DNA from: Plakobranchus ocellatus
Taxonomy: Eukaryota; Mollusca; Gastropoda; Plakobranchidae
DNA length: 26,694 nt
Assembly (NCBI GenBank): GCA_019648995.1
Contig: BLXT01005617.1
Span: forward strand, 1,935,178 to 1,961,871
Reading direction: 5' to 3'
A program made the translations under genes and the position numbers. Below are positions 17,700 through 26,694 of this stretch, in pieces (the first letter of the stretch is position 1; every line of letters begins with the position of its first letter). The notes beneath the pieces are model-generated. The model did no database searches and was not told the DNA's origin. It worked only from the letters and a program-made list of their open reading frames with translations.

Positions 17700-18450
17700 T
17701 CTTCTGGACTAAGTTCTTGGCTGGCATGCTCTGGGTTCGTTGGTTTCTGAGTCATCTCTCCTTGATTCATAAATTCTTTTAACTATGGCTTTTGAGTGCC
17801 ATATTCTTAAGGTGTGGGTTTTTGCGTGTGCATAGCTTGACCCCTGAGTTTTTCTGTAGCTTGTTCTTGGTTGCGATGTTTTTAAGTTCTAATTACTCAA
17901 TCCTTGAATTCTTGTGTAGTCAGTTCGTGGTTGACATGTACTTCAGCGCCAGAGGCGTCAGTGCACCGTGGCTTGTGAGTCCGCCCTGAGATCTGCATTG
18001 AACCTTCTGTCGTGGGTTCGAGCCCCTGACGGAGGGCCTTAAAGCCTGAGATCACCTTGTTGTAGACTGACTATTAGTAATTACTTATCTATGAATTCTT
18101 GTGTAGTCATTTTGTGGTTGACATGTTCTTCAGTGCCAAGTACTTATCCATGAATTCTTGTGTGTCAGTCCGTAGTTAGAATGTTATTGGGTGCCAGTTA
18201 CTTCATCCATTATGTCTTGTGTTGTCAGTTCTCAACTGGCACATTCTTGAAGCGTGAGTTTTTGAATGTAGCCTGTTTTACCCGATAACTCTTTTGTAGA
18301 TAATTCTTGGCTGGCATCTTTTGAGTGCCCATTACTTGAGACATGAATAGTCATGTAGTCAGTTCTCGATGAGAGTGTTCTTGAGTGCCAATTACTTGTT
18401 TCATGAATTCATAAGTAGTCAGCTCTTGGCTAGCACATTCTTCTGGTGTG
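17700..18450. repeat. Diverged minisatellite, unit about 60 bp, 9 or more copies
   Basis: A unit of the form (G)TCTTGGCTGGCATGTTCTTG, then AGTGCCAATTACTT, then ATCCATGAATTCTTGTGTAG recurs with its GTTCTTGG-like block at 17717, 17863, 17923, 18109, 18168, 18230, 18303, 18361 and 18420. Spacing is about 58-62 or a larger value where a unit has degenerated. The larger spacing 17923-18109 is explained by an inserted SINE. Traces of the repeat may extend left to about 17520. Confidence 0.7.
17953..18077 (+). mobile_element. tRNA-derived SINE inserted in the minisatellite
   Basis: About 125 bases interrupt one minisatellite unit between CTTCAGCGCCAG and TAATTACTTATC. They include an A-box-like TGGCTTGTGAGTCCG (17969-17983) and a perfect B box GGTTCGAGCCC (18015-18025), 46 bases apart. 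The B box sits in a T-arm-like stem-loop and is followed by GACGGAGGGCC. The overall layout resembles a tRNA head. An intact tRNA gene is unlikely because the D-arm and acceptor stem do not pair well by eye. Confidence 0.6.
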
Positions 18451-18502
18451 GGATCTGAGTTTCTAATTGTTTGATGGATCTCTAAAGTATTAATCATTGA
18501 GT

Positions 18503-18784
18503 TCATTTTATGGGAGAAGTAAACTCTTGTTGAATGATAATTGCATGAGTGGCAAAATTCTCTGGATCGAAATAATCTGGAGTGTCACACTCATGAGAAG
18601 TTACTAATTGTGTAGCCATGATTTGGTTTATAAACTCCTCCTTTTTAGCAGAAATATTTTCATTGAGATTATCTTCATATGCAGTCATCGCTTTCTTCTG
18701 CGAGCGTGTGAAAGATATTTCTGATGCTATAGCCCTGCTGCATACAAATTTGATTGTATTGTAGTCCAACCAGGTGTAAAAGAG
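18503..18784 (-). pseudogene. Possible LINE fragment (endonuclease-RT linker region)
   Basis: A minus-strand frame of 88 codons from 18769, open for a few codons further upstream. It begins WLDYNTIKFVCSRAIASEI and continues into Lys/Glu-rich helices (RSQKKAMTAYEDNLNENI, AKKEEFINQIMATQL). The pattern W..(Y/I)K..(I/V)...(S/A)I...S......K.......E resembles the segment between the endonuclease and reverse transcriptase of L1-like elements. No catalytic endonuclease or RT motif is visible nearby, so this is a weak assignment. Confidence 0.3.
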
Positions 18785-19189
18785 TCCTTAAAGAGGTTAG
18801 AAAACAGTAAAGCAGTAAAATTGTGGATAATAGATAAGCAGGTCTTTCTCAGAAGTGTGGCTGATAGATAAGGTATTACCCTAAACAGAATGATCAAACA
18901 TGAAACATTGATTTATGTCATTTCCATGTCAAAAACCGTATTTTTTTTTACATGTATGGAAATACCCAACAGCCATAAAGGCTTACTCTCTCTTTTTTAA
19001 GCCTGTCATTCTGAGCAAGAAGCAACCCAGTGTATGATCCTTAATTCCGTAGGAAAGTTCTTCCTCCTAAACTGTTGTCCGTTTACTTTAATCATTTCAG
19101 TCTTTGATTTGAGCTATATTCTTGTAATTAATGCTTTTGTCTTATAATTCGAATAGGTTCTGTTGCGACCATGCATCACACATTGTCTA

Positions 19190-19520
19190 AAGCCAGAAAC
19201 CCCTATGTCCATTATTGAGAATACAGTAAGATTTTGAGTAGGAGTAGTCAATTGTAACTTTATTTTACCAACTCTGTTGATCAACTTTATCTGGATGGCA
19301 TGTCCCATTATTCATATATCTAGCACAAGGAATGCAAAAGACTTTCTTAGCGCAAAATCATAAATTCTGCATAGTTAATTCTGGTGCACCAACAATCCCG
19401 GCAATAAATAACCATGTCCCGTTATTAATTTCTGGCACACAGAGGTTAGACAAAAGTTCTCAGTCAAAAATCACCATGTCCACAAGGGTAATTCTGGCAT
19501 TGAGGCACTTAAAATTTGTG
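19190..19520. repeat. Diverged subterminal repeats near the right end of the 3.16-kb element
   Basis: CATGTCC(C) followed by a TTAATT(T)CTGGCAC-like block recurs at about 19205, 19299, 19413 and 19475. Units 19413 and 19475 are 62 bp apart and share an internal CA(C)A(A)G...AAAAGTTCTC...CAAAAATCA stretch. The CTGGC and ATGTCC elements are also the core of the terminal repeats of the enclosing element. Confidence 0.5.
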
Positions 19521-19681
19521 GACATGGACATATATAGAAATGGTATAACGGCAAAACTATTGCAATTTCATCCTACATATTTATACAGAAAGTGCATAAG
19601 ACTCCAAAAAATAGGCCAGTGCTATTTTTAGTAAATCGGCCAAAATTGGACATAGTGACTTCTGGCTCTCAGCCGACGGTA

Positions 19682-21835
19682 ATGTGTGCATGAAATAAGC
19701 CAATCACTAACAGTCCTTACTAAAGGCTAGAGATGTAACTACACACAAATTTTTCCTTGTAACATATCAGTAACTGAAAAATAATATGATAAAGCTCAGG
19801 ATTGGCTGTTGTGAAACTGAACTGTCAATCACCTTTCTGCCTCTGAGAGAATGAATGTTGCGTCCAATGACCATGAACACTGTGCCAAAAAACCCCACCT
19901 TCATTCCAGAACTTTCTCTTTCCTATAACATGAAAGAGACAGAATGCATTTCATCAGATCGTGGAATTTTCCACTGCTTGTGAAGAATATCTGCCTAGGA
20001 ATAGATTGTGTAACACCAGATGCCTTTGTAGTCAGCATTTTTTACCTCTGATTGGAAAAACTAATTATTTTGTGGGGGGTGAGAGATGAAAAGAAAGAGA
20101 TACCAATTTACTGATAAGCAGGTTATAACACAATAGTAGTAAAAATAGTGGACCAGTTGAGTTCTGCTGAGCCTAGATGATGCATACTCGAAAGGTTCAG
20201 AAAGTACAGTTCAAAATTAGAGCAAGACTATTTCATCCATCGTAATTGACTCTAAGATGCTCATTAAAGTTTGATCTTTATTAGTTTTGATATCCTTAAT
20301 ATGACCTAGTCAGTTTGCATAGTAGTTGTTTGTTATTAAGGTTGAAATATTTTTATTGAAACGTGACACAGGCCTGTGTTTAACAAGTTTGGCCTGCACT
20401 CCTCTCAGTTAGCAGAGTCTGGTACCAGAAGTGGGGCATGCGCTCCAGCCTGGTATTCATTTGTTGACACCTTGTGGCATCTCAAATTTCTTAAATTTGC
20501 AATCAATCATGATAGTCGTGACATGCTTTTTTGGGTAGATTTCTAAAAATTGCACTATAGCAGCAACTCTCTAAGGAAATGAAGGCATGGCATTGTGGTT
20601 AAGCCCCTTTAACAAAAGAACAGAGTAAAATACCTCAACTCTTAAACTTTTTAACCTGTGAACCATTTGTTTGCACCAAATAGGAGTGCCATATTCTTAT
20701 TTAGCAAAACATGTAATAAACATCATTTTAAAACTTAAAGTCAAAGATTGTGGTGTTTTTAATGAAAACCCCCCAGTTTTGTACCCAAGCAATGCATTCA
20801 CTCAAAATTCACTCATTGTGGTCATCTGTCGTATGAATTCAGTCATTTTTTTTTAGAACTTGATCTGGAAAACTCTTGTATCTAGAGTTATTTATATGAA
20901 GTAATCTGGTGAATAAATAACATTAAAATATAAACTTTGATCTAAAACTGCACCAAACTGGACTAGATCTAGAGATTCATATAGGTGACTTAGTTTCACA
21001 ATTCAACCGTATGAGCATCCGCAATGACAAGAGTTGGCTTGCCATAAAGCGTTCCAAAGGCCATCCTTAGTTACTAGATACATTGCTTTAAAGTTTCTTC
21101 GAGGGTTTCTTAAAGCAACGTTTTGTAACATCTTACCTATCTGCGTACATTATAGTTTGCACATTACTATCATGCAATTTTGTCAAGCAAATCAATTGAA
21201 GATAGTCGCTTGACATAATTTTAAATTTTATTTATGGCAATTTTGTATAATATAAACCATCTAAGTAAAACTGGTTTGAGATTTGAAAATTATTGATTTG
21301 ATCATATTATTTTACTATAGATGATAAATCATGTAGCATGAATATTAATCGTGTGCCAGTTTCAACTAAAGGTAAATTAAACCCATAGCATAGGCTTTGT
21401 GAGTGAAATTTGTTTGGTAATTCTCAGGCTTTGAAAATTTCCAAACTTAACTTAATGTATCTAATGATGCTAGAAAATTTGACATCTTTTGCAGCATGAA
21501 GAAGTGTTATAATCATGGGTAAAGGTGCCACAATGTACAGTGTTTGTTGATGCTGCTTAAAAAATACGGTTGTGCTCTCTCAAAAATAAAACCTCTTTTC
21601 CCATAGCTTATTTATCCTCAAAATATCTGATTTTATGGTGACACTACACAAATTGTTTAAAAAGATCATTAAATACAAGATTTTGGTAAGATTAAGTTTT
21701 TATAACAGTGTACATACTGCTTAGGTAAAATTAGATATGAATGAAATGTGCCTTTTTTTCAATCAATATCATTAATTTTTTTTTTTTCAGATTGTTTCAA
21801 ACCATTAATATTTATTATACTTTTTTTTTTTCCAG
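19682..21835. other. No gene seen: spacer upstream of the synthetase gene
   Basis: About 2.1 kb of AT-rich DNA. A GC-richer patch at 20390-20460 and a GATCTAGA patch at 20960-20975 are the only local features noted. The promoter and any 5'-UTR exon of the synthetase gene should lie here or further left. Two strong pyrimidine tracts ending in CAGATTG occur at 21775-21794 and 21821-21839, so at least one upstream non-coding exon is likely. Confidence 0.5.
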
Positions 21836-21895
21836 ATTGCATTACTAAAAACATAATGGCAGAGGTGGAAAAATCAGTATCAGAGCTCACTCTGA
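21836..21895 (+). CDS. NARS1: Synthetase coding exon 1 (20 bases of 5'-UTR, then start codon)
   Basis: An acceptor TTTTCCAG at 21835 precedes 20 non-coding bases and ATG 21856-21858. The exon ends CTCTGA|GTAAGA at 21895; the split Ser codon is completed by GT of exon 2. An alternative acceptor 45 bases upstream (21790) would lengthen only the 5'-UTR. Encodes the residues AEVEKSVSELTLS before the conserved domain. Confidence 0.8.
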
Positions 21896-24800
21896 GTAAG
21901 ACTTAAATTGAAATTGAAATATTTATTGATATTGACCAGACAAAGATGTGTTGAGTGGATCGTTTCAAATGTAACTTTGTTTGCACTTCAAATATTGCAC
22001 TTAAGTGGTTATCAGATCTGTAAATTCTTGTTTAATGGTGTCTTTATTTGTAGGTGATAAAAGCTGCTATGGGAAAGCAAAATGAGAAGCAAGATTTTTA
22101 AGTTTACAGTGTAGACTTCACTTGTTGGGGCGTACTGTGTGAAGTGTCAGAAGAATTTCATTTTCTCATTGACTTTCAGTTTTGCCATCCTTTTTCTCTC
22201 TGTGAAATTGAAATTTTTGGAAACCTAAGGCAATGATTCCTTGCATACTGTTTTTCCTCTTCAAAAGGTGAACTGTACACTTCAGAATCCCGAGGAGATG
22301 ACATTACAGGGGATGGATCTAAGGACAAGCCTGTAAAGACTATTTTACAGGTATGGTTTATAGTTAGGCTTGTGAAAGAAATTTCAGATTAACTAACAAA
22401 ATTCTCTAAAAGATCTCAGGTATTTACAACACACAATTTTAACATCCCATACAAACTCATACAGAAATCTTATGTGTTCACTCCCATCTCCTCCCAACCA
22501 TATTTTTTTCTTTTTTTTTTTTCATAAAGTTGCAACTTTATCTCAACCCTATGAGTGAAAAAATGTACACAGATCAACAAACCATTTGCTAGCCATTGAA
22601 TAAAAAAGGTAAACTGTAAAGTTCACCTCTTCTTCTCACTTGTAAAAAAGAGCAAGAGTTAACCCTCTCAGTACAAAAGTTAAAGAGCTATTTTGCTTTT
22701 ACCAGTTACAAGCTTTGTATTCAAAGTTGAGTGCTGCTTTGTTTACTTTGTAAGGATTTCAAGTTTTTCCCTATTTTTGGACATAGCAATTTTCAGAACA
22801 CTTCTGTTAGGCCTATCTTTCTAAAGGTGCAAAGTGGAAGTAAATTTTATTTTTGAGAATCATGAACTGAAAGTGTAATACTATCTATTTCATCTTTGAA
22901 ATAATAGAAACAGGAGAAAAAAAATTTTTAAAGCCTAACAATGCTTTGATGGAGGCAGAGATAATATACTTAGTACAGACCAATAAATCTCCAGTTTGAA
23001 TTCCATTCTTCATCCCCATTAGGCTATGCGTCTTGCTGGTGCTGAACCTTTCCCCACAATATACTGTGATGCGAAGCAAGAGGGTCAGGTAATTGTTTAA
23101 TAAGTATGAATTAGGTTTACTATTATATTGAAGAAATAAATTTATTTTAAAGTTGCAAATTCATTTTCTAATTCCAAATGTAAGCAGCATTAGCATAAGT
23201 GAGAAATTTATGTTTGGAATCTTAGAAATTATTTTTCTTTTAAAGCAGTGATTTCTTAGTATGTGGTACGGCATTTGCTTTATAAGCTCACTATAATATA
23301 TACTTTTACTTTAAGCAAGGAATGTCCTGTCCCTCTTCCTTGTACTAACTGGGAAGCTCATATTTTTGAATGAGAGGTGAAGCTGGCATTCAAAGCATTG
23401 GAAAACTACCATATGCCAAGAAAAATAATCTAATGACTCATTACAATTCCCTTACGTTCAGGCAAAGAATATGGCACAATTTTACACCTCTTTGTAAAGA
23501 GTAAACATTGAAGTATTTGTTATTTTGCATGTCTTAAGATAACTCTAAATAGCTTTGAGTCACATTTTGAACATTTAAACTATAAGAAACTTTATTCTAT
23601 GAGCTTTTTTATGGTGAAAGCTAGGTACTGAAAATTTTGTTTGGTTGACACCTATGCCTTTAGTTTTGGTCGATCCCTTATCTGCTTACAGGATTGTCCC
23701 TGAGTATGCCAATTTTGATTTCTTTTATTTCTAGTGGAGATTAAGACTTAAATATCAATTTTATTCAATTTCTTAACAGATGCATATCAAGATTTAGATT
23801 ATGTTTTAGATTTAGATTTAGGACTAATGTGTATCATTCTTTCAGATTTATTTCTCTCTATATTTATTATATTGATTATTATGAAGATTTTATATGACAA
23901 GAAAGTTGTGACAGTACACACAAACAGAAGTCAAAGTGAATAAATTAGATTGATATCAAGTTTATCAATTATTGTCATTAGTGAAAAATGTTACCTATTT
24001 TGAAACCACTTTTGTATAAAAAAAGATGCTTATCTTGAACATTGATGTTTAAAACTTCAGCATATTAGAACCTTCAAATTTTATACCTAACTTACAGTGA
24101 ACAGAACGTTGAAAAGGTTAAAGATGTTATTTAAAAGAGGGTAGTACAAGCTTTGAATTCTTTGCGATATCCAAATTCATTAGTACTGGTGTCAAGACAA
24201 TGCTATAGTCAAACATGTTATGTAATACTGTGTTATTTAAATAAACTGAAATAATTTTCATTTTTCTTATTGATGCTTCTGTTACATTTAGGTGTATGAG
24301 CCTGCTGCAAAATCCCAGTTAAAAAAGATCCAGAAAATTTGGCAAAGAGAAATGCACAAGAAAGCAGATGCAGAGGAAGCTCAGGTATTGGTGTAAGATA
24401 TCTAATTTCTAAGCTTAGATAAAGTTCTAGTTACATAAAATAAAGAAGATGAAGGAAGCTTAACAACCTACACTGATGGTTTTACGAAAGATTCCCTGGC
24501 AACTTTCATTTTCGTTATATTTATTTCCAACTGTTTCTAAATATAGATTGGTAATGAGAATGTGCTAAAAAAGTCAGGCAAAAACGTTTCTTTTGATTTG
24601 AAACGGATAGGTTTATTGCAGTGAGAAACATGTCAAATCAGGCAAAATCCCTCTATTGATTCAATAATCAGATGAGTTCACTAAAGTGAGAAATAATCAA
24701 TGAAAGCATGAAATATTTTAATATTTTTTTTTTTTTTTAGATTTCACCTTACAGAGGATAAAAAACTGAGATGTAAGATTTAAAGGCTTGTAAAGGTATT

Positions 24801-26443
24801 TGTACTTCTTTCCAGAGTAAAGTCCTTTTGACTCACGTAAACTTACATGTAAACTAATAGTCATGTTTTAAATATGAAACTTTTCTTCTGCCTCATTGTT
24901 TAGAAAAAGGATGCAGAGCGAAGAGAAAAGAACTTGGAAGAGGCAAAACAGATTACCATAGAAAATGATCCAAGCTTACCTGCCCCTATTCAGGTAAGAG
25001 AAAATGTATTTGTAACCAGTCAAGATGAGTCAGATGTTATTTATCACTATATGTTATCATCTTAAAACAATTCCTTTACATCAACTTTAAGTGGATAAAA
25101 TTGTATAGTGATGGCTTCTTTCTCTTTTGTTGATATTTTTGCTTTTTCATCAAGACAAGCAAAATAACCCACTTCAGAATGGAGAAAATGTCTACTATTG
25201 CTTCTGATCAAAACCGTTATTGATTTTTTATCTCTTTGTCGGCATTTTTTTTTTTTTTTCAAAATTTTCTCTGGACCCTATTAAAATTTTTTTTATATTT
25301 TTTCTTTTCCTTATGAAGCCAGGCTGTGCATTTTGCTAGAAAAGGCATGATTTAGGTTCAGTATAGATCTAAACCTAATATAGCTGCTAATCTATACAAT
25401 TATTGTTAGTTCATGTGTTTGTCCCATAATAAAGAAGCCCAAAAAGTGATATGGAACTATCATTTTGGTGGACCAAGGTTAAGTTTTAGGGAGAAAAAGT
25501 TTCATACATGCTAATTTTTTTTTTACGTTATTTTTTTGGTGCAACTCAAAGAGTCAATGTATTTTTAAAATATTTTTTTTGACTTAAGGTACATTTCTCC
25601 TATTCTTGTTATGGTGTGAAAAACAGAATTGGTGACAATGGCCTGTTTGAAAGTTGGGAAATGGAAAACCACACAACCCATTTCTGTTTGTTAATTTTAA
25701 AAGAAGTCCACAATTATTTATTGATATCAATAGCAAAAATCGTATAGGACAACCTTAATCTCTCTGAGATGCAAGAATTGGAAATGTTCTTAAAAAGTGA
25801 TACAAAGTTAATTGAAAGTGATTTTTTTTCCAGGCATCCATTACATGTATTAAATAGCTCATTTTGAGTTTTAAAAAAAATCATGTTCACAAAGTTTAAT
25901 GTAAACACCATGCTTTATGAGAAGATGCCAAATTTGGTAATTTTTGTTTTGTTCTCTTCCTTCAGCCTGCTTTATGTTTTTAAAACATTTTACAATTCAC
26001 ATTCATTTATATTTTTTCTTTTTTCTGTTATTGCTACAATTAGTCATATTTTACATAGGTTCTTTGCAATTTACTTGCTCTTGACATTTTCAAATGATAA
26101 TTTATGATACAAAAGAGACTGAAAAAATGTGAAAAATTGGCAATGAAATGAATGGGTTTTTTTCTTTTTATGAAAAACATTTTTGCATCGAGGCTCCTAA
26201 AACTTCTTAGCACAGATTTTAACCAATAAAAAAAGTTGCGAATGGTATTAGTTATATTCCAATCTAATTAAAAGAAAAATTTTTGGACATGCTTATGTAG
26301 TATAATTTCATAAACTAAAACCTGTCATGGTGATGATTCTTTTCCCTCTGATGTGATTTTGCAGGTTAAATTGAGAGATACAGTAGATAACCGAGAGAAA
26401 AGAGTGAAAATTTTTGGTTGGGTGCATCGGTTACGAAGACAAG
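21856..26443 (+). CDS. NARS1: Asparagine--tRNA ligase, cytoplasmic; exons 1-6 (5' part of the gene)
   Basis: Class II aminoacyl-tRNA synthetase that charges tRNA-Asn with asparagine using ATP in the cytosol. Coding exons: 21856-21895, 22268-22350, 23023-23088, 24292-24384, 24904-24993, 26365-26443. Together they give 150 codons plus one base, all joined in frame by GT-AG introns (phases 1, 0, 0, 0, 0, then 1 for the open intron). The product begins with about 14 lineage-specific residues, followed by the conserved ELYTSESRGDDITGDGSKDK and EPFPTIYCD blocks. A Lys-rich helical extension follows (SQLKKIQKIWQREMHKKADA; RREKNLEEAKQITIENDPSL). The OB-fold anticodon-binding domain starts with VKIFGWVHRLRRQG. 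The catalytic domain is beyond the window. The ATG has A at -3 and G at +4. I am confident of the family; '1' marks the cytosolic form, inferred from the N-terminal extension. Confidence 0.93.
22268..22350 (+). CDS. NARS1: Synthetase coding exon 2
   Basis: Bounded by CTTCAAAAG and GTATGG. Encodes the conserved N-terminal ELYTSESRGDDITGDGSKDK block and KPVKTILQ. Confidence 0.92.
23023..23088 (+). CDS. NARS1: Synthetase coding exon 3
   Basis: Bounded by CCCCATTAG and GTAATT. The 22 codons encode AMRLAGAEPFPTIYCDAKQ and EGQ, matching the second conserved part of the N-terminal extension. Confidence 0.92.
24292..24384 (+). CDS. NARS1: Synthetase coding exon 4
   Basis: Bounded by TTACATTTAG and GTATTG. 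The 31 codons start VYEPAAKSQLKKIQKIWQRE and continue into a Lys/Glu-rich helix. The lysine-rich face fits general tRNA binding, as in other eukaryotic synthetase extensions. Confidence 0.9.
24904..24993 (+). CDS. NARS1: Synthetase coding exon 5
   Basis: Bounded by CATTGTTTAG and GTAAGA. The 30 codons include RREKNLEEAKQITIENDPSL and PAPIQ, the highly conserved end of the extension. Confidence 0.92.
26365..26443 (+). CDS. NARS1: Synthetase coding exon 6 (start of the OB-fold)
   Basis: Bounded by GATTTTGCAG and GTAATG. Encodes VKLRDTVDNREK and RVKIFGWVHRLRRQG, the first strand of the anticodon-binding OB-fold. The last codon (Gly) is split by the following intron, which is cut by the window end at a poly-C run (26685-26694). 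Confidence 0.92.
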
Positions 26444-26694
26444 GTAATGAAATTTTTCATTTTCACTGAGAAGATTTACATTTGTATGCTATTATTTTCC
26501 CTTTTGTAGTTTGCAGATATAAGAGTTTTGCTATTGTTATTAAGATTAAAATAAGTAATTTATTTTCATCTTTTTTTTTTTTCAATGCGATTGGCTGGAT
26601 TTTGCTCAGATGAATATATTTGTATTTGGTGTACATGTATGAAGTAGAGAGGGATTCTTAACAAAAATTTACTTTTGTTTCCTTCCCCCCCCCC

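Larger units (their letters stand above)
16517..19679. mobile_element. 3.16-kb non-autonomous element with 32-bp TIRs and TA target sites
   Basis: Left terminal repeat 16517-16548 and right terminal repeat 19648-19679 are inverted copies matching at 27 of 32 positions, with an identical 17-base core GGCTGAGAGCCAGAAGT. Directly outside both are TA dinucleotides (16515-16516 and 19680-19681), the target duplication expected for the Tc1/mariner/pogo group. The core itself contains a GGCT-GAG-AGCC hairpin. A related subterminal motif (GCCAGAA...ATGTCCA, same spacing) occurs at 19192-19211. No transposase frame is present inside; the interior holds a CT tract, a diverged minisatellite, a SINE and a possible LINE scrap. 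The TA evidence alone is weak, but combined with the TIR it supports one mobilised unit. Confidence 0.55.

Noticed and set aside
17792..17989. 65-codon plus-strand frame with hydrophobic repeats
   Set aside because: Lies within the 60-bp minisatellite; repeat-driven.
20395..20470. GC-richer patch with an A-box-like TAGCAGAGTCTGG
   Set aside because: No B box downstream and no tRNA-like fold; not called as a SINE or tRNA.
25062..25911. Minus-strand frames within the last complete synthetase intron
   Set aside because: AT-rich, low complexity, no domain; chance frames inside an intron.

Overview
The window is eukaryotic, AT-rich and intron-bearing. It looks like a mollusc, most likely a gastropod. 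That placement is an inference from the many interspersed AGATCT/GATCTAGA tracts (about 1.7, 10.1, 10.2 and 20.96 kb), the mix of decayed DNA transposons, and a gene with small exons and long AT-rich introns. No CRISPR, operon or bacterial feature was seen.

One conventional gene is present. At the right edge (21.84-26.44 kb, + strand) lie the first six exons of a cytoplasmic asparaginyl-tRNA synthetase, with consistent splice sites and phases. They cover the eukaryote-specific N-terminal extension and the start of the OB-fold anticodon-binding domain. The window ends in the next intron at a poly-C run, so the catalytic domain lies outside.

Most of the rest is a graveyard of mobile elements. 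From about 2.5 to 7.1 kb, on the minus strand, is a decayed pogo/Tigger-like transposon. Its gene has a 5'-UTR intron, a psq/CENPB-type DNA-binding exon, a 352-bp intron, a DDE transposase exon, a proline-rich 57-bp minisatellite, a Lys/Glu-rich coiled coil and a C-terminal PHD finger. A diverged 400-bp tandem triplication follows (7.2-8.35 kb). A 138-bp TTAA-flanked MITE sits in it, and the sister repeat shows the empty site. At 9.45-9.93 kb is a second, unrelated PHD-finger remnant with a 10-residue repeat. At 10.03-10.29 kb is a foldback inverted repeat overlapping a possible exon. An LTR-like block follows (10.79-11.64 kb), then a frame-broken piggyBac transposase (12.06-13.09 kb, minus strand).

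From 13.5 to 19.7 kb there are minisatellites, microsatellites, a 28-base assembly gap, and a 3.16-kb segment bounded by 32-bp inverted repeats and TA dinucleotides. Inside that segment are a diverged 60-bp minisatellite, a tRNA-derived SINE and a possible LINE fragment. The stretch 19.7-21.8 kb has no gene I can support and probably contains the promoter and any upstream 5'-UTR of the synthetase gene.

I did not find a convincing new functional system. The most unusual items are the pogo transposase joined to a PHD finger with a changed third catalytic position, the TA-flanked 3.16-kb element with TIR-like subterminal repeats, and the MITE with a built-in empty-site control.
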